Part shown: piece by piece, positions 17,257-24,344 of the stretch | Numbering within the stretch: the stretch's first letter is position 1 | How the letters are laid out: every line of letters begins with the position of its first letter | The notes under the pieces: model-generated | What the model saw: only the letters and a program-made list of their open reading frames with translations | What the model was told of the DNA's origin: nothing | Database searches by the model: none | Position numbers and translations under genes: made by a program | DNA from: Ardenticatenaceae bacterium | GTDB taxonomy: Bacteria; Chloroflexota; Anaerolineae; Promineifilales; Promineifilaceae | DNA length: 64,000 bases | NCBI GenBank assembly: GCA_020634395.1 | Contig: JACKBU010000004.1 | Location: forward strand, 62,001-126,000 | Reading direction: 5' to 3'

Positions 17257-18360
17257 ATGAACGACAAACCTGTTTACGCCGCAATCGTTACAATAAAAGT
17301 CCCGCAATCCGGGCAATCTGCTTCAGTGACGGTGGTGCTGACGCCGCCTGATACCGTGACGGTGGACGGCCGTGTCAAACCCCTGGCCGACTGCACCCTG
17401 CGTGACCTGCAAGCCTTCGCTGACGAGTTGGAAGCTGACGTCTGGGATGCCTATGAGGCGATCACCTTGCTGGAACTGGACGAGCAGCAAAAAGCCGAGA
17501 TCGAAGTAACTGTGCTGGACCGGCAGGGCAAAACGCGTTCTTTGGAAAACATCTGGCAGCGGCAGGCGATCATTCTGCCGGCGGAATCTGAGGCGGAAGA
17601 AACGGCCGTCGCCGTCGCCGATGAGTCTACTGCTGACGAAGAGGAATCGACGGACCAGGAAACGGCCGTGCCCGATCCCCCCGAACTGGCTCCGCAGCCC
17701 GAACCAGAACCCGAATCACCGCCCGAAGCCGAGCCGCAGGTTGTCGTGGCCGAGTCTGAGCCGGTTTTTGCCGAGCCGGAAGAAACGGCCGTCGCCGGGC
17801 CGGAGGCGGCCATCATTGCCCCCAGCAAGGCGCGGGTGCAAATTGCCGGGCGGCGGTTGCCGGTCGGCTCGCGCACCTGGATGGCGGTGGACATTTTGAT
17901 GGAGGAACCGGCCTTCCGCGCGGCCCAGGCCCACGCCCTTAGCAGCCCCAACCGTGAGGTGGCCGGTGTATTGGTTGGCCCGCGCCCAGAAAAGCAGCCG
18001 GACGGCCGTTACGTGGTGCACATCATGGACACCATCATCGCCAAATACACGGTCATGCAGGGGGCCAGCGTGACGTACACGCCGGAAAGCTGGCGCTACA
18101 TGAACGACAAACTGAACGAACGGTATCCCGACGATACGGCCGTGATGGTTGGCTGGTATCATACGCATCCCGGCTTCGGCATCTTTTTGTCTGGTATGGA
18201 CCAGTTTATTCACCAAAACTTCTTCACGCAGATCTGGCATGTGGCTCTGGTGCTGGATCCACAGGCGCGTATCAGCGGTTTCTTCTGCTGGGACCGGCAA
18301 AAAACGCGTGTCAGTCCAGTCGAATTTGAATGGCCGGGTTGGGCCGCCCGCTCCTGGTAA
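17257..18360 (+). CDS. Second JAB/MPN (JAMM) domain protein
   Basis: 367 residues in three parts. Residues 1-107 form an unidentified alpha/beta domain with a possible beta-grasp-like pattern. Residues 108-190 are an acidic Pro/Glu-rich linker with three ETAV units from octamer copies. Residues 200-360 are a JAB domain with Glu234 in REVAGVLVG, His302 and His304 in YHTHP, Ser312 and Asp315 in LSGMD. All JAMM metal ligands are present, so it should be an active deconjugating or processing peptidase. It lacks the membrane helix of its neighbour, suggesting a soluble partner or a different substrate. Confidence 0.88.
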   Translation: MNDKPVYAAIVTIKVPQSGQSASVTVVLTPPDTVTVDGRVKPLADCTLRDLQAFADELEADVWDAYEAITLLELDEQQKAEIEVTVLDRQGKTRSLENIWQRQAIILPAESEAEETAVAVADESTADEEESTDQETAVPDPPELAPQPEPEPESPPEAEPQVVVAESEPVFAEPEETAVAGPEAAIIAPSKARVQIAGRRLPVGSRTWMAVDILMEEPAFRAAQAHALSSPNREVAGVLVGPRPEKQPDGRYVVHIMDTIIAKYTVMQGASVTYTPESWRYMNDKLNERYPDDTAVMVGWYHTHPGFGIFLSGMDQFIHQNFFTQIWHVALVLDPQARISGFFCWDRQKTRVSPVEFEWPGWAARSW

Positions 18361-18394
18361 TTTTCACCCAAGTGCTTGCCGATTCGTGTATAAT

Positions 18395-18472
18395 TTGGGT
18401 TGGATAGTTGGTTGGGTTTGTCAGCCGGTGGGCTGTTTGGAGCACACCGGCAAACCAGCAAACTAACCAACA
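18395..18472. repeat. Word-repeat hairpin (GTTGG / CCAAC words)
   Basis: TTGGGTTGGATAGTTGG-type words at 18395-18420 are complementary to CAAACCAGCAAACTAACC-type words at 18451-18472, with a smaller GCCGGTG/CACCGG hairpin in the loop. It occupies most of the gap before the first RING-like gene. TATAAT at 18389-18394 precedes it, but no -35 is apparent. Confidence 0.7.
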
Positions 18473-18481
18473 AGTAAAAAC

Positions 18482-18916
18482 ATGGAAGAAAAGGAACTCC
18501 CTCCCATCGAAATAACGGACGATGATATTGCCGAAGCCAATCGGCTGAGTCTTCACTGTCCGATTTGTGCCGGCGCGGTCGAAAACAACATGCGCGATCG
18601 TACGCTCACGCCGGTTGTTTGCGCCAAGTGCGGCACGCTTTACCACAAAACGTGCTGGGAACAGAGCGGGGGCAAGTGCGCCATTTTGGGCTGCGAGTGT
18701 ACGGAATATTACGTTTACGGCCGTAACCGTGACCCCGCCCTTACCATCACTTACTCCGATTTGCCCGCGCCGTCGCTTAACGGCCGTGGTCCCACCGTCA
18801 GCCCGCAAACCAAGCGCCTGAAGGCTGAGCAGGCCCGCGAAGTGGAGCGAATGCGCCAGCCCGGCTTCTGGCAGCGCTTCTGGAAGTGGCTGCTAGACCA
18901 GATACAAATCGGGTGA
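18482..18916 (+). CDS. RING-like binuclear zinc protein (candidate E3)
   Basis: 144 residues. The metal ligands read C26-x2-C29-x17-C47-x2-C50-x4-H55-x2-C58-x7-C66-x4-C71, a cross-brace-compatible set of seven Cys and one His, as in the prokaryotic RING-like treble-clef families known from Ubl operons. A basic helical stretch and a Trp-rich amphipathic segment (GFWQRFWKWLLDQI) close the protein and could lie on the membrane surface. In eukaryotes RING domains recruit the E2 and speed transfer. Here the E3 role is inferred from fold and operon context; no partner contact is visible in the sequence. Confidence 0.8.
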   Translation: MEEKELPPIEITDDDIAEANRLSLHCPICAGAVENNMRDRTLTPVVCAKCGTLYHKTCWEQSGGKCAILGCECTEYYVYGRNRDPALTITYSDLPAPSLNGRGPTVSPQTKRLKAEQAREVERMRQPGFWQRFWKWLLDQIQIG

Positions 18917-18920
18917 TGGA

Positions 18921-18967
18921 GGCTGTTGGCTGTGGGTTAATAGCTTACAGCTGACAGCTAACAGCTT
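18921..18967. repeat. Word-repeat hairpin (ACAGCT words)
   Basis: GGCTGTTGGCTGTGG words are complementary to ACAGCTGACAGCTAACAGC words that end right at the ATG of the next gene, so that gene's ribosome site may be embedded in the hairpin. Confidence 0.65.
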
Positions 18968-19459
18968 ATGATCCGCCCCCTCAAAGTAAGCGCCACCTCC
19001 GCCTTTATCGACCAGCAGTGTGCGCTGTGTAAAGAGCACTTTGTTGCCGGCGATGAAATTGTCATTTGCCCGGAAGATGGGGCGCGGCACCATGCCCAAT
19101 GTTGGGAAGCCAACGGCAACAAATGCTCGGCTTTTGGCTGCACGGGTAACGGCCGTCTCCAGTCCGCCAGCGCCCCCATTCCACCCGGTAACGGCCGTCC
19201 GCGGGTCATCGACGCGCCCACGGCCGAGGAGGAGCCGCGTTCTAAAGTGCGCGTTCTGCCCAGCAGCAGCCTGGGCTGTGCCCAAACCTGTTTGCTGCTG
19301 AGCATTGCCGTGGTCATCCTCATCATGGCCTTTAGCTGTTTTGGCCTGTGGGCCATTGCCGATTACATCCTGGTAGACGTGCTGGGCTGGCATTATCGCG
19401 CTCCTCTGACCGGGATGATTTTGCCGCAGCTCTTGCTGCTGTGGCAGATACGGCCGTAA
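18968..19459 (+). CDS. Membrane-anchored RING-like zinc protein (candidate E3)
   Basis: 163 residues. The ligands C18-x2-C21-x12-C34-x7-H42-x2-C45-x7-C53-x4-C58 parallel the preceding protein, including the C-W pair (AQCWE versus KTCWE) and the final C-x4-C, so the two are diverged paralogues. Residues 60-100 form a Pro-rich linker with two octamer-derived GNGR units. Residues 104-130 are a strong transmembrane helix, with a second hydrophobic segment near the C-terminus. It would place an E2-recruiting domain at the membrane, next to the anchored JAMM protein. The ribosome site is obscured by an upstream repeat. Confidence 0.78.
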   Translation: MIRPLKVSATSAFIDQQCALCKEHFVAGDEIVICPEDGARHHAQCWEANGNKCSAFGCTGNGRLQSASAPIPPGNGRPRVIDAPTAEEEPRSKVRVLPSSSLGCAQTCLLLSIAVVILIMAFSCFGLWAIADYILVDVLGWHYRAPLTGMILPQLLLLWQIRP

Positions 19460-19532
19460 TCCACTGGCAGTTGCCACTTTACAGGCAACAACTCCATTGC
19501 CCCTCTCTTGCCTCTCTGATACGATATGCCTT

Positions 19533-20486
19533 ATGGTCCAAGATATTCAACAATTCGCCCAAGAGGTTATTGGTAACGTCGAGCAAGTCATCATTGGTAA
19601 GCACGACGTGTTGGAACTGCTGCTGGTAGCCCTTTTATGTGAGGGCCACGTCTTGCTGGAGGACGTGCCCGGCGTTGGCAAGACGATGTTGGCCCGGGCG
19701 CTGGCCGTCAGCCTGGGGGTAGATTTTAAGCGGCTGCAGTGCACACCCGACCTGCTGCCCAACGACGTTACCGGCGTGTCTGTCTTCGACCAAAAGCAGC
19801 AGGTGTTTACCTTTATCCCCGGTCCTACCTTTACCAACATTTTGCTGGCCGACGAAATCAACCGGGCCACGCCGCGCACGCAGTCGGCGCTGTTGGAGGC
19901 GATGGGTGAGCGGCAGGTGACGGTGGACGGGGTAACGCGGGAGTTGGAACGGCCGTTTTTTGTGATGGCTACGCAGAACCCCGTTGAATATGAAGGAACC
20001 TTCCCGCTGCCGGAGGCGCAGCTCGATCGTTTCTTCGTGAAACTGAGTCTCGGCTACCTGGATGAAGCCACGGAAAGCCAGCTGCTGCTCAACCTGGGTG
20101 GCGTGCACCCTATCGAAACCATCGGCAGTGTGATAGACGGCCGTCGCCTGCCCGAACTCATTCCCCTGGTCTGGCAGGTTCACGTCGATGACACGCTGCG
20201 TGAGTACATTGTGCGCCTGGTATTTGCCACCCGCAGTCACACAGATCTCGTCCTGGGAGCCAGCCCGCGTGGCAGCCTGGCCCTCTATCGTGCTGCCCAG
20301 GCTTACGCCGCCCTGCAAGGGCGCGACTACGTCTTGCCCGACGACGTAAAAAAACTTACTGTGCCAATCCTGGCCCATCGCTGCCTGGTCCATCCGGAAA
20401 GTGCCCTGCGCGGCATCAAAATTGCCGAGGTATTGGCCGACATCGTGGCCGAAACGCCCCTGGAAATCGGCGAATTAACAGATTGA
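19533..20486 (+). CDS. MoxR-family AAA+ ATPase
   Basis: 317 residues, typical of MoxR. Walker A EDVPGVGKT is at residues 43-51, Walker B ILLADE at 103-108, followed by INRATPRTQSALLEAM, then sensor 1 in FVMATQNPVEYEGT and an arginine-finger region in LPEAQLDRF. MoxR proteins are chaperone-like ATPases that assemble metal or protein complexes, usually with DUF58 or VWA partners; a DUF58 gene follows at once. ATG 19533 was chosen because it fits the family N-terminus; no good ribosome site is visible. It lies 73 bp after the second RING-like gene on the same strand, so co-transcription with the Ubl genes is likely but unproven. Confidence 0.95.
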   Translation: MVQDIQQFAQEVIGNVEQVIIGKHDVLELLLVALLCEGHVLLEDVPGVGKTMLARALAVSLGVDFKRLQCTPDLLPNDVTGVSVFDQKQQVFTFIPGPTFTNILLADEINRATPRTQSALLEAMGERQVTVDGVTRELERPFFVMATQNPVEYEGTFPLPEAQLDRFFVKLSLGYLDEATESQLLLNLGGVHPIETIGSVIDGRRLPELIPLVWQVHVDDTLREYIVRLVFATRSHTDLVLGASPRGSLALYRAAQAYAALQGRDYVLPDDVKKLTVPILAHRCLVHPESALRGIKIAEVLADIVAETPLEIGELTD

Positions 20487-20539
20487 GAAGGGTGCTTCGG
20501 GCGCTACAAGGCGCCTGAGACCCGGCATATTGTCTGGCA

Positions 20540-21820
20540 ATGGGTCAATTTACCGCCCTCATTTTTATTCTTCTGCTGGTTGCTTTTTTGCTGAATGTCG
20601 ACTTTATTTTTTATATTGTCTACGTCAGCGTGGGTCTTTACGCCTGGAACCGCTGGTACACGCCGCGTGTCTTAGGCGGCGTTTTGGCCCACCGTGCTTT
20701 CACCGATCATGCCTTTTGGGGCGAAGAGATCCAGGTCACACTTGTTCTGCAAAACAAAAACCGCCTCGGTATTCCCTGGCTGCAACTGCGTGAATCGGTA
20801 GCTGTAGAGCTGACAGCGCGCCAGCCCACGAACCAGGTAATTTCCCTCCGCCGCCGCCAGACCATCCGCCTAAACTACATTGTGCAAACGCGCCGCCGCG
20901 GCTACTATCGGCTTGGCCCGCTGCGCTTAAAGACCAGTGATCTGTTTGGCTTTTTCCCGGAACAGGTCCGCGTATTGCCGCCCGATTATCTGACAGTCTA
21001 TCCCCGTTTGTGGACGCTGAGCCAGTTAAATTTGCCCTCGCGGCTGCCTTTTGGCGTGATTGGCAGCCGCCAGCGGCTGTTTGAAGACCCAGCCCGGCCG
21101 ATGGGTGTGCGCCAGTTTCGTTCTGGTGACTCGCTGCGGCAGATTAACTGGAAGGCCAGCGCCCATACGCGCGATTTGTTGGTGAAAACGTTTGAACCGG
21201 CCATTTCGCTGGAAACGGCCGTTCTCCTCAATCTCCACCTGGGCGACTACGTTTTGCGCGATCGAGCTTACACGGTCGAGTGGGCCATCGAAGTAGCCGC
21301 TTCCCTGGCCGCGCATCTGGTTGATCTGCGCCAGCCGGTGGGCCTGGTGACCAACGGCGTCGATCCGCTGCACCAGCCGCAAAATGGCCCGGTTGAATTT
21401 GACGAAGAAAGCGGCCGCTTGTTGTTTGTCCAGGGCAGGGGCGCGCGACAGCTCGTCCTGCCGCCGCCCATCCCGCCGCATCCTGGCCGGCCGCACCTGA
21501 TAAAGATTCTGGAGCGCCTGGCCCGCCTGGAAGCCGATGAAACGATGCCTTTTGATCGCTGGGTGCCGACGGCTTGCCTGGATCTGAGCTGGGGGGTGAC
21601 GCTGCTGGCTATTACGCCCACCGGCAACGAAGTGGTTTGCCAGGCACTGCACCGCCTGGTACGCGCCGGATTTAATCCGATTTTGTTAGTTGTGGAACCG
21701 GACAGTGAGTTTGGACGGGTGCGGGAGCGCGCCCGGCGTCTGGGCTTTGCCGCCTACCATGTCACGGAAAAACGGGACCTGGAACGCTGGCAACGGCCGT
21801 TAACCCCTAGCTATGTCTGA
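20540..21820 (+). CDS. DUF58 domain protein (MoxR partner)
   Basis: 426 residues. One or two transmembrane helices lie at residues 5-38. A beta-rich segment follows, then the DUF58 core with the hallmark GVRQFRSGDSLRQINWKASA and a VWA-like fold beyond it (ETAVLLNLHLGD). DUF58 proteins form modules with MoxR ATPases and often act in envelope or stress functions; the biochemical activity is unknown. It starts 53 bp after moxR and its stop overlaps the next start by 8 bp (ATGTCTGA), so the three genes are one unit. Confidence 0.93.
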   Translation: MGQFTALIFILLLVAFLLNVDFIFYIVYVSVGLYAWNRWYTPRVLGGVLAHRAFTDHAFWGEEIQVTLVLQNKNRLGIPWLQLRESVAVELTARQPTNQVISLRRRQTIRLNYIVQTRRRGYYRLGPLRLKTSDLFGFFPEQVRVLPPDYLTVYPRLWTLSQLNLPSRLPFGVIGSRQRLFEDPARPMGVRQFRSGDSLRQINWKASAHTRDLLVKTFEPAISLETAVLLNLHLGDYVLRDRAYTVEWAIEVAASLAAHLVDLRQPVGLVTNGVDPLHQPQNGPVEFDEESGRLLFVQGRGARQLVLPPPIPPHPGRPHLIKILERLARLEADETMPFDRWVPTACLDLSWGVTLLAITPTGNEVVCQALHRLVRAGFNPILLVVEPDSEFGRVRERARRLGFAAYHVTEKRDLERWQRPLTPSYV

Positions 21821-23504
21821 GCAGCCTGCATCCCCTCCTGAGAAACGGCCGTTGACCATCACTTCCTGGTCGCGCACGGTCATCCAGCCGATCTTGCTCA
21901 TTGCCAATACCCTGGCCATGCTGACGGCCGTGTTGGTCTTTCTGCAGCGTGTGGATGCGGAACGGCCGTGGATCAACCTGCTGATCCCTTGTGCTCTGAT
22001 TGCCATGGAGAGCTACTCTACCACCATCTGGCTAAACGCTCCTGCCCGTCGCCAGTTTGAACACACGAAGTACCGCGCCGCCGAAGTGTTGGTCTTATTT
22101 CTCCTGCTGCGCCTTACAACCTGGGCATTCTATGGCAACTGGCCTAATGCTGCCCGTTGGCCCGACTATCTTATAAACCCGCTCCCCTTGTTTCTCGACG
22201 GCTTTTTTATCGGCGCGGTCATTATCGCTTACACTGCCTGGTATCGTACCATAGCCATCACCGGTGTCTTTTCCCGGCTGGCCCCCGATACGGCCGAGCT
22301 AGCCTATTACGCTATTCCCCGCCACGAGCGCATCGAAGCCAACCAGCCGCTGCCTACTAACCGCGAAGCCTTGCAGCGTAGTTTTATGCAGCAGTTTCTG
22401 GGCGGCGCTATTTTGCTTCTCGTCTGTACAGCTCTGATCTCCGTTGACCTGAATCAGATTTGGACCGTGGAAAACCCCTTGAAAAGCGGCATCGTGCGCC
22501 TGGGGCTGCCCTCCGGCATGCTGGCAGCCTTGCTGATATATTTTCTGACTGGTTTCTTGCTGCTCAGCCAGGGACGTCTGGCCATGATGGAAGCCCGTTG
22601 GCTGGCCGACGACGTTCTCAGAAACCCCGGCATTGGCCGCAACTGGTATCAGCGTACCCTGCTGGTTCTGGTCGTCATCGGGTTTATCGCTGCCTTTTTG
22701 CCTCTTGGCTCAACCTTTGCCTTCGGCCGCATTTTAAGCTATGCAATTTATGGGTTGATGCTGGCGATTTCCAGCATTATTTACTTTTTCTCCGTTATCC
22801 TTTTTGGCCTGCTCTCTTTCTTGTTTCCCCACCAGCAAACTGCGGAACCGGAGCCGTTTACGCCGCCGCGCCCATTCCAACTGCCGCCACAGCAGCCCGA
22901 ACCGGTTGATCCCGATATGACGCTGCAAATGATCGTCACTTCAGCGTTCTGGGCCGTGGCAATTGTTCTGACTATTCTGGCCTTGTCTTTCTTTTTGCGG
23001 GAACGGGGGATTAAATTTGACACGGCCGTGTTACGCCAGCTTTGGGACGCCTTTGTGGTCTGGTGTCGCTCCCTGTGGTACGGCGTTCGCTCTCAAGTCG
23101 CCGAAGTCCGGGAGTCCATTCAAGCGCGTTTGCAACGCCCCACCACGGCAAAACAGCCCGCTCCCCCCTGGCGTTACATCCGCTTCAACTCTCTCTCGCC
23201 CCGCGAAAAAGTACGTTACTTTTATCTTTCTGTGGTCAAACGCGCCGGAAGTGAGGGCACGCCCCGACGCCAAAGCGAAACACCGTCAGAATTTGCCGGC
23301 GATCTCAAGGCCACCTGGCCCGATGCCGCCCCGGAAATTGAGGAACTGACGAACGCCTTTTTGCACGCCCGGTACAGCAGGCAGCCGGTGGAAGAAGAAG
23401 ACATTCCGCCTTTAAAAGCACAGTGGCGCAAGGTAAGGGCCAACATTCGCCGCCGGCGCAGCAGGCCCAAAGAAGATGCTGCTGAAGCCGATGACTCCTC
23501 GTAG
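21813..23504 (+). CDS. Polytopic membrane protein with C-terminal DUF4129 domain
   Basis: 563 residues. About eight hydrophobic helices span residues 25-400, among them segments near ILLIANTLAMLTAVLVFL and AILLLVCTALISV. A cytoplasmic tail carries a DUF4129-like domain (about residues 455-545: YFYLSVVKRAG, ETPSEFAGDL, IEELTNAFLHARYS). In many bacteria the third member of MoxR–DUF58 modules is a transglutaminase-like protein with DUF4129; here the transglutaminase domain is absent and only the membrane part and DUF4129 remain. It is the last gene of the rightward block and ends 35 bp from a convergent gene. Confidence 0.85.
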   Translation: MSEQPASPPEKRPLTITSWSRTVIQPILLIANTLAMLTAVLVFLQRVDAERPWINLLIPCALIAMESYSTTIWLNAPARRQFEHTKYRAAEVLVLFLLLRLTTWAFYGNWPNAARWPDYLINPLPLFLDGFFIGAVIIAYTAWYRTIAITGVFSRLAPDTAELAYYAIPRHERIEANQPLPTNREALQRSFMQQFLGGAILLLVCTALISVDLNQIWTVENPLKSGIVRLGLPSGMLAALLIYFLTGFLLLSQGRLAMMEARWLADDVLRNPGIGRNWYQRTLLVLVVIGFIAAFLPLGSTFAFGRILSYAIYGLMLAISSIIYFFSVILFGLLSFLFPHQQTAEPEPFTPPRPFQLPPQQPEPVDPDMTLQMIVTSAFWAVAIVLTILALSFFLRERGIKFDTAVLRQLWDAFVVWCRSLWYGVRSQVAEVRESIQARLQRPTTAKQPAPPWRYIRFNSLSPREKVRYFYLSVVKRAGSEGTPRRQSETPSEFAGDLKATWPDAAPEIEELTNAFLHARYSRQPVEEEDIPPLKAQWRKVRANIRRRRSRPKEDAAEADDSS

Positions 23505-23538
23505 CTGAAGCGAAGCCCGTCTCTAACGAACGGTTCGC

Positions 23539-24087
23539 CTAGCGACCCACGATCGCCGTCAGGATGCCAAAAATTAACAGCCCTGTCAGCAGCCGGAATA
23601 AAACGGGGTCTAGGGCTATGCCAATAACTCCTAAAATCCACTTGAAGAACGCGCCGACCACCGCCCCCATCAATACGCCGACAATCGCGCCTTTCAGGGC
23701 GCGATCTGGCACTGTCGTAGCCACCCCAATAACAGCTCCGGCCAACACAGCATACAAGATGTATACAACGGACTGCAAAATCATCTGGCCCACAATGGTC
23801 CCGGTGGAGCCGTCGAGGGAGTTGATGATGGAACCCAGCGAAGCGCCTGTAACCTGTGAGACACGCAGCAGTTGGTAAACTGCCATTCCCAGGCCCAGCA
23901 ACAGGCCAAACAGTAACGAGCGGCCCAGCGCGTCTGGCGTTTGAATGATGGGAATGACAATGGCGCCGACGACTAATCCGGCGATAATGCCATCTAGCGC
24001 GCCGCTGGCCAGATCTGTCCAGGTGGTCAGCAAAATACTGGCCACAATTCCGAAGCTGAAATATTCGCTTAACAGAAAATTGGTCAT
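23539..24087 (-). CDS. Hydrophobic Gly-rich membrane protein
   Basis: 182 residues with about five transmembrane segments rich in Gly, Ala and Val (GALDGIIAGLVVGAIVIPII, GAVIGVATTVP, GAIVGVLMGAVVGAFF). The glycine-zipper-like spacing suggests tightly packed helices. No family is recognised and no catalytic or binding residues stand out. ATG 24087 follows AAGGGAA. It is a single-gene unit convergent with the Ubl/MoxR block and has no octamer copy. Confidence 0.7.
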   Translation of the reverse strand: MTNFLLSEYFSFGIVASILLTTWTDLASGALDGIIAGLVVGAIVIPIIQTPDALGRSLLFGLLLGLGMAVYQLLRVSQVTGASLGSIINSLDGSTGTIVGQMILQSVVYILYAVLAGAVIGVATTVPDRALKGAIVGVLMGAVVGAFFKWILGVIGIALDPVLFRLLTGLLIFGILTAIVGR

Positions 24088-24210
24088 CTTTTCCCTTCCC
24101 GTTCTTAAAATGGCGAGATTTTTACGGACTTTTCCTCACCTATGCGCTTTATCGGAGAATGACCGCTTGCCGATTCATTCTGTAAAGGTTAGCTGAATTA
24201 TAGCGAAACA

Positions 24211-24239
24211 TTGACATCCCTTAAAATTCCTGGTATTTG
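24211..24239 (+). promoter_or_regulatory. Candidate promoter for ftcD
   Basis: A perfect TTGACA at 24211-24216 is followed after 17 bases by TATTTG at 24234-24239, about 105 nt before the ATG. The -10 is poor (3-4 of 6). A short AAAGC-TCCG-GCTTT hairpin lies in the leader near 24310. Confidence 0.35.
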
Positions 24240-24344
24240 TGCCTGGGTTGCATAGAATTGTCGGGTTGGCGAGCATGTCCTAGAGGCGGCTCGTCCCCGT
24301 AAACTTGTGAAAGCTCCGGCTTTTACGGCAAGGAGAGGATTTTG

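Noticed and set aside
9092..23504. Type VII-like secretion operon, because YukD-like Ubl proteins occur there
   Set aside because: No EccC/EssC-type FtsK ATPase, WXG100 protein or EccB/EssB-type protein is present, while E1, E2, RING-like and JAMM genes are.
24240..24344. Riboswitch in the ftcD leader
   Set aside because: Only a short AAAGC hairpin is visible and no THF, glycine or other known aptamer core could be recognised.
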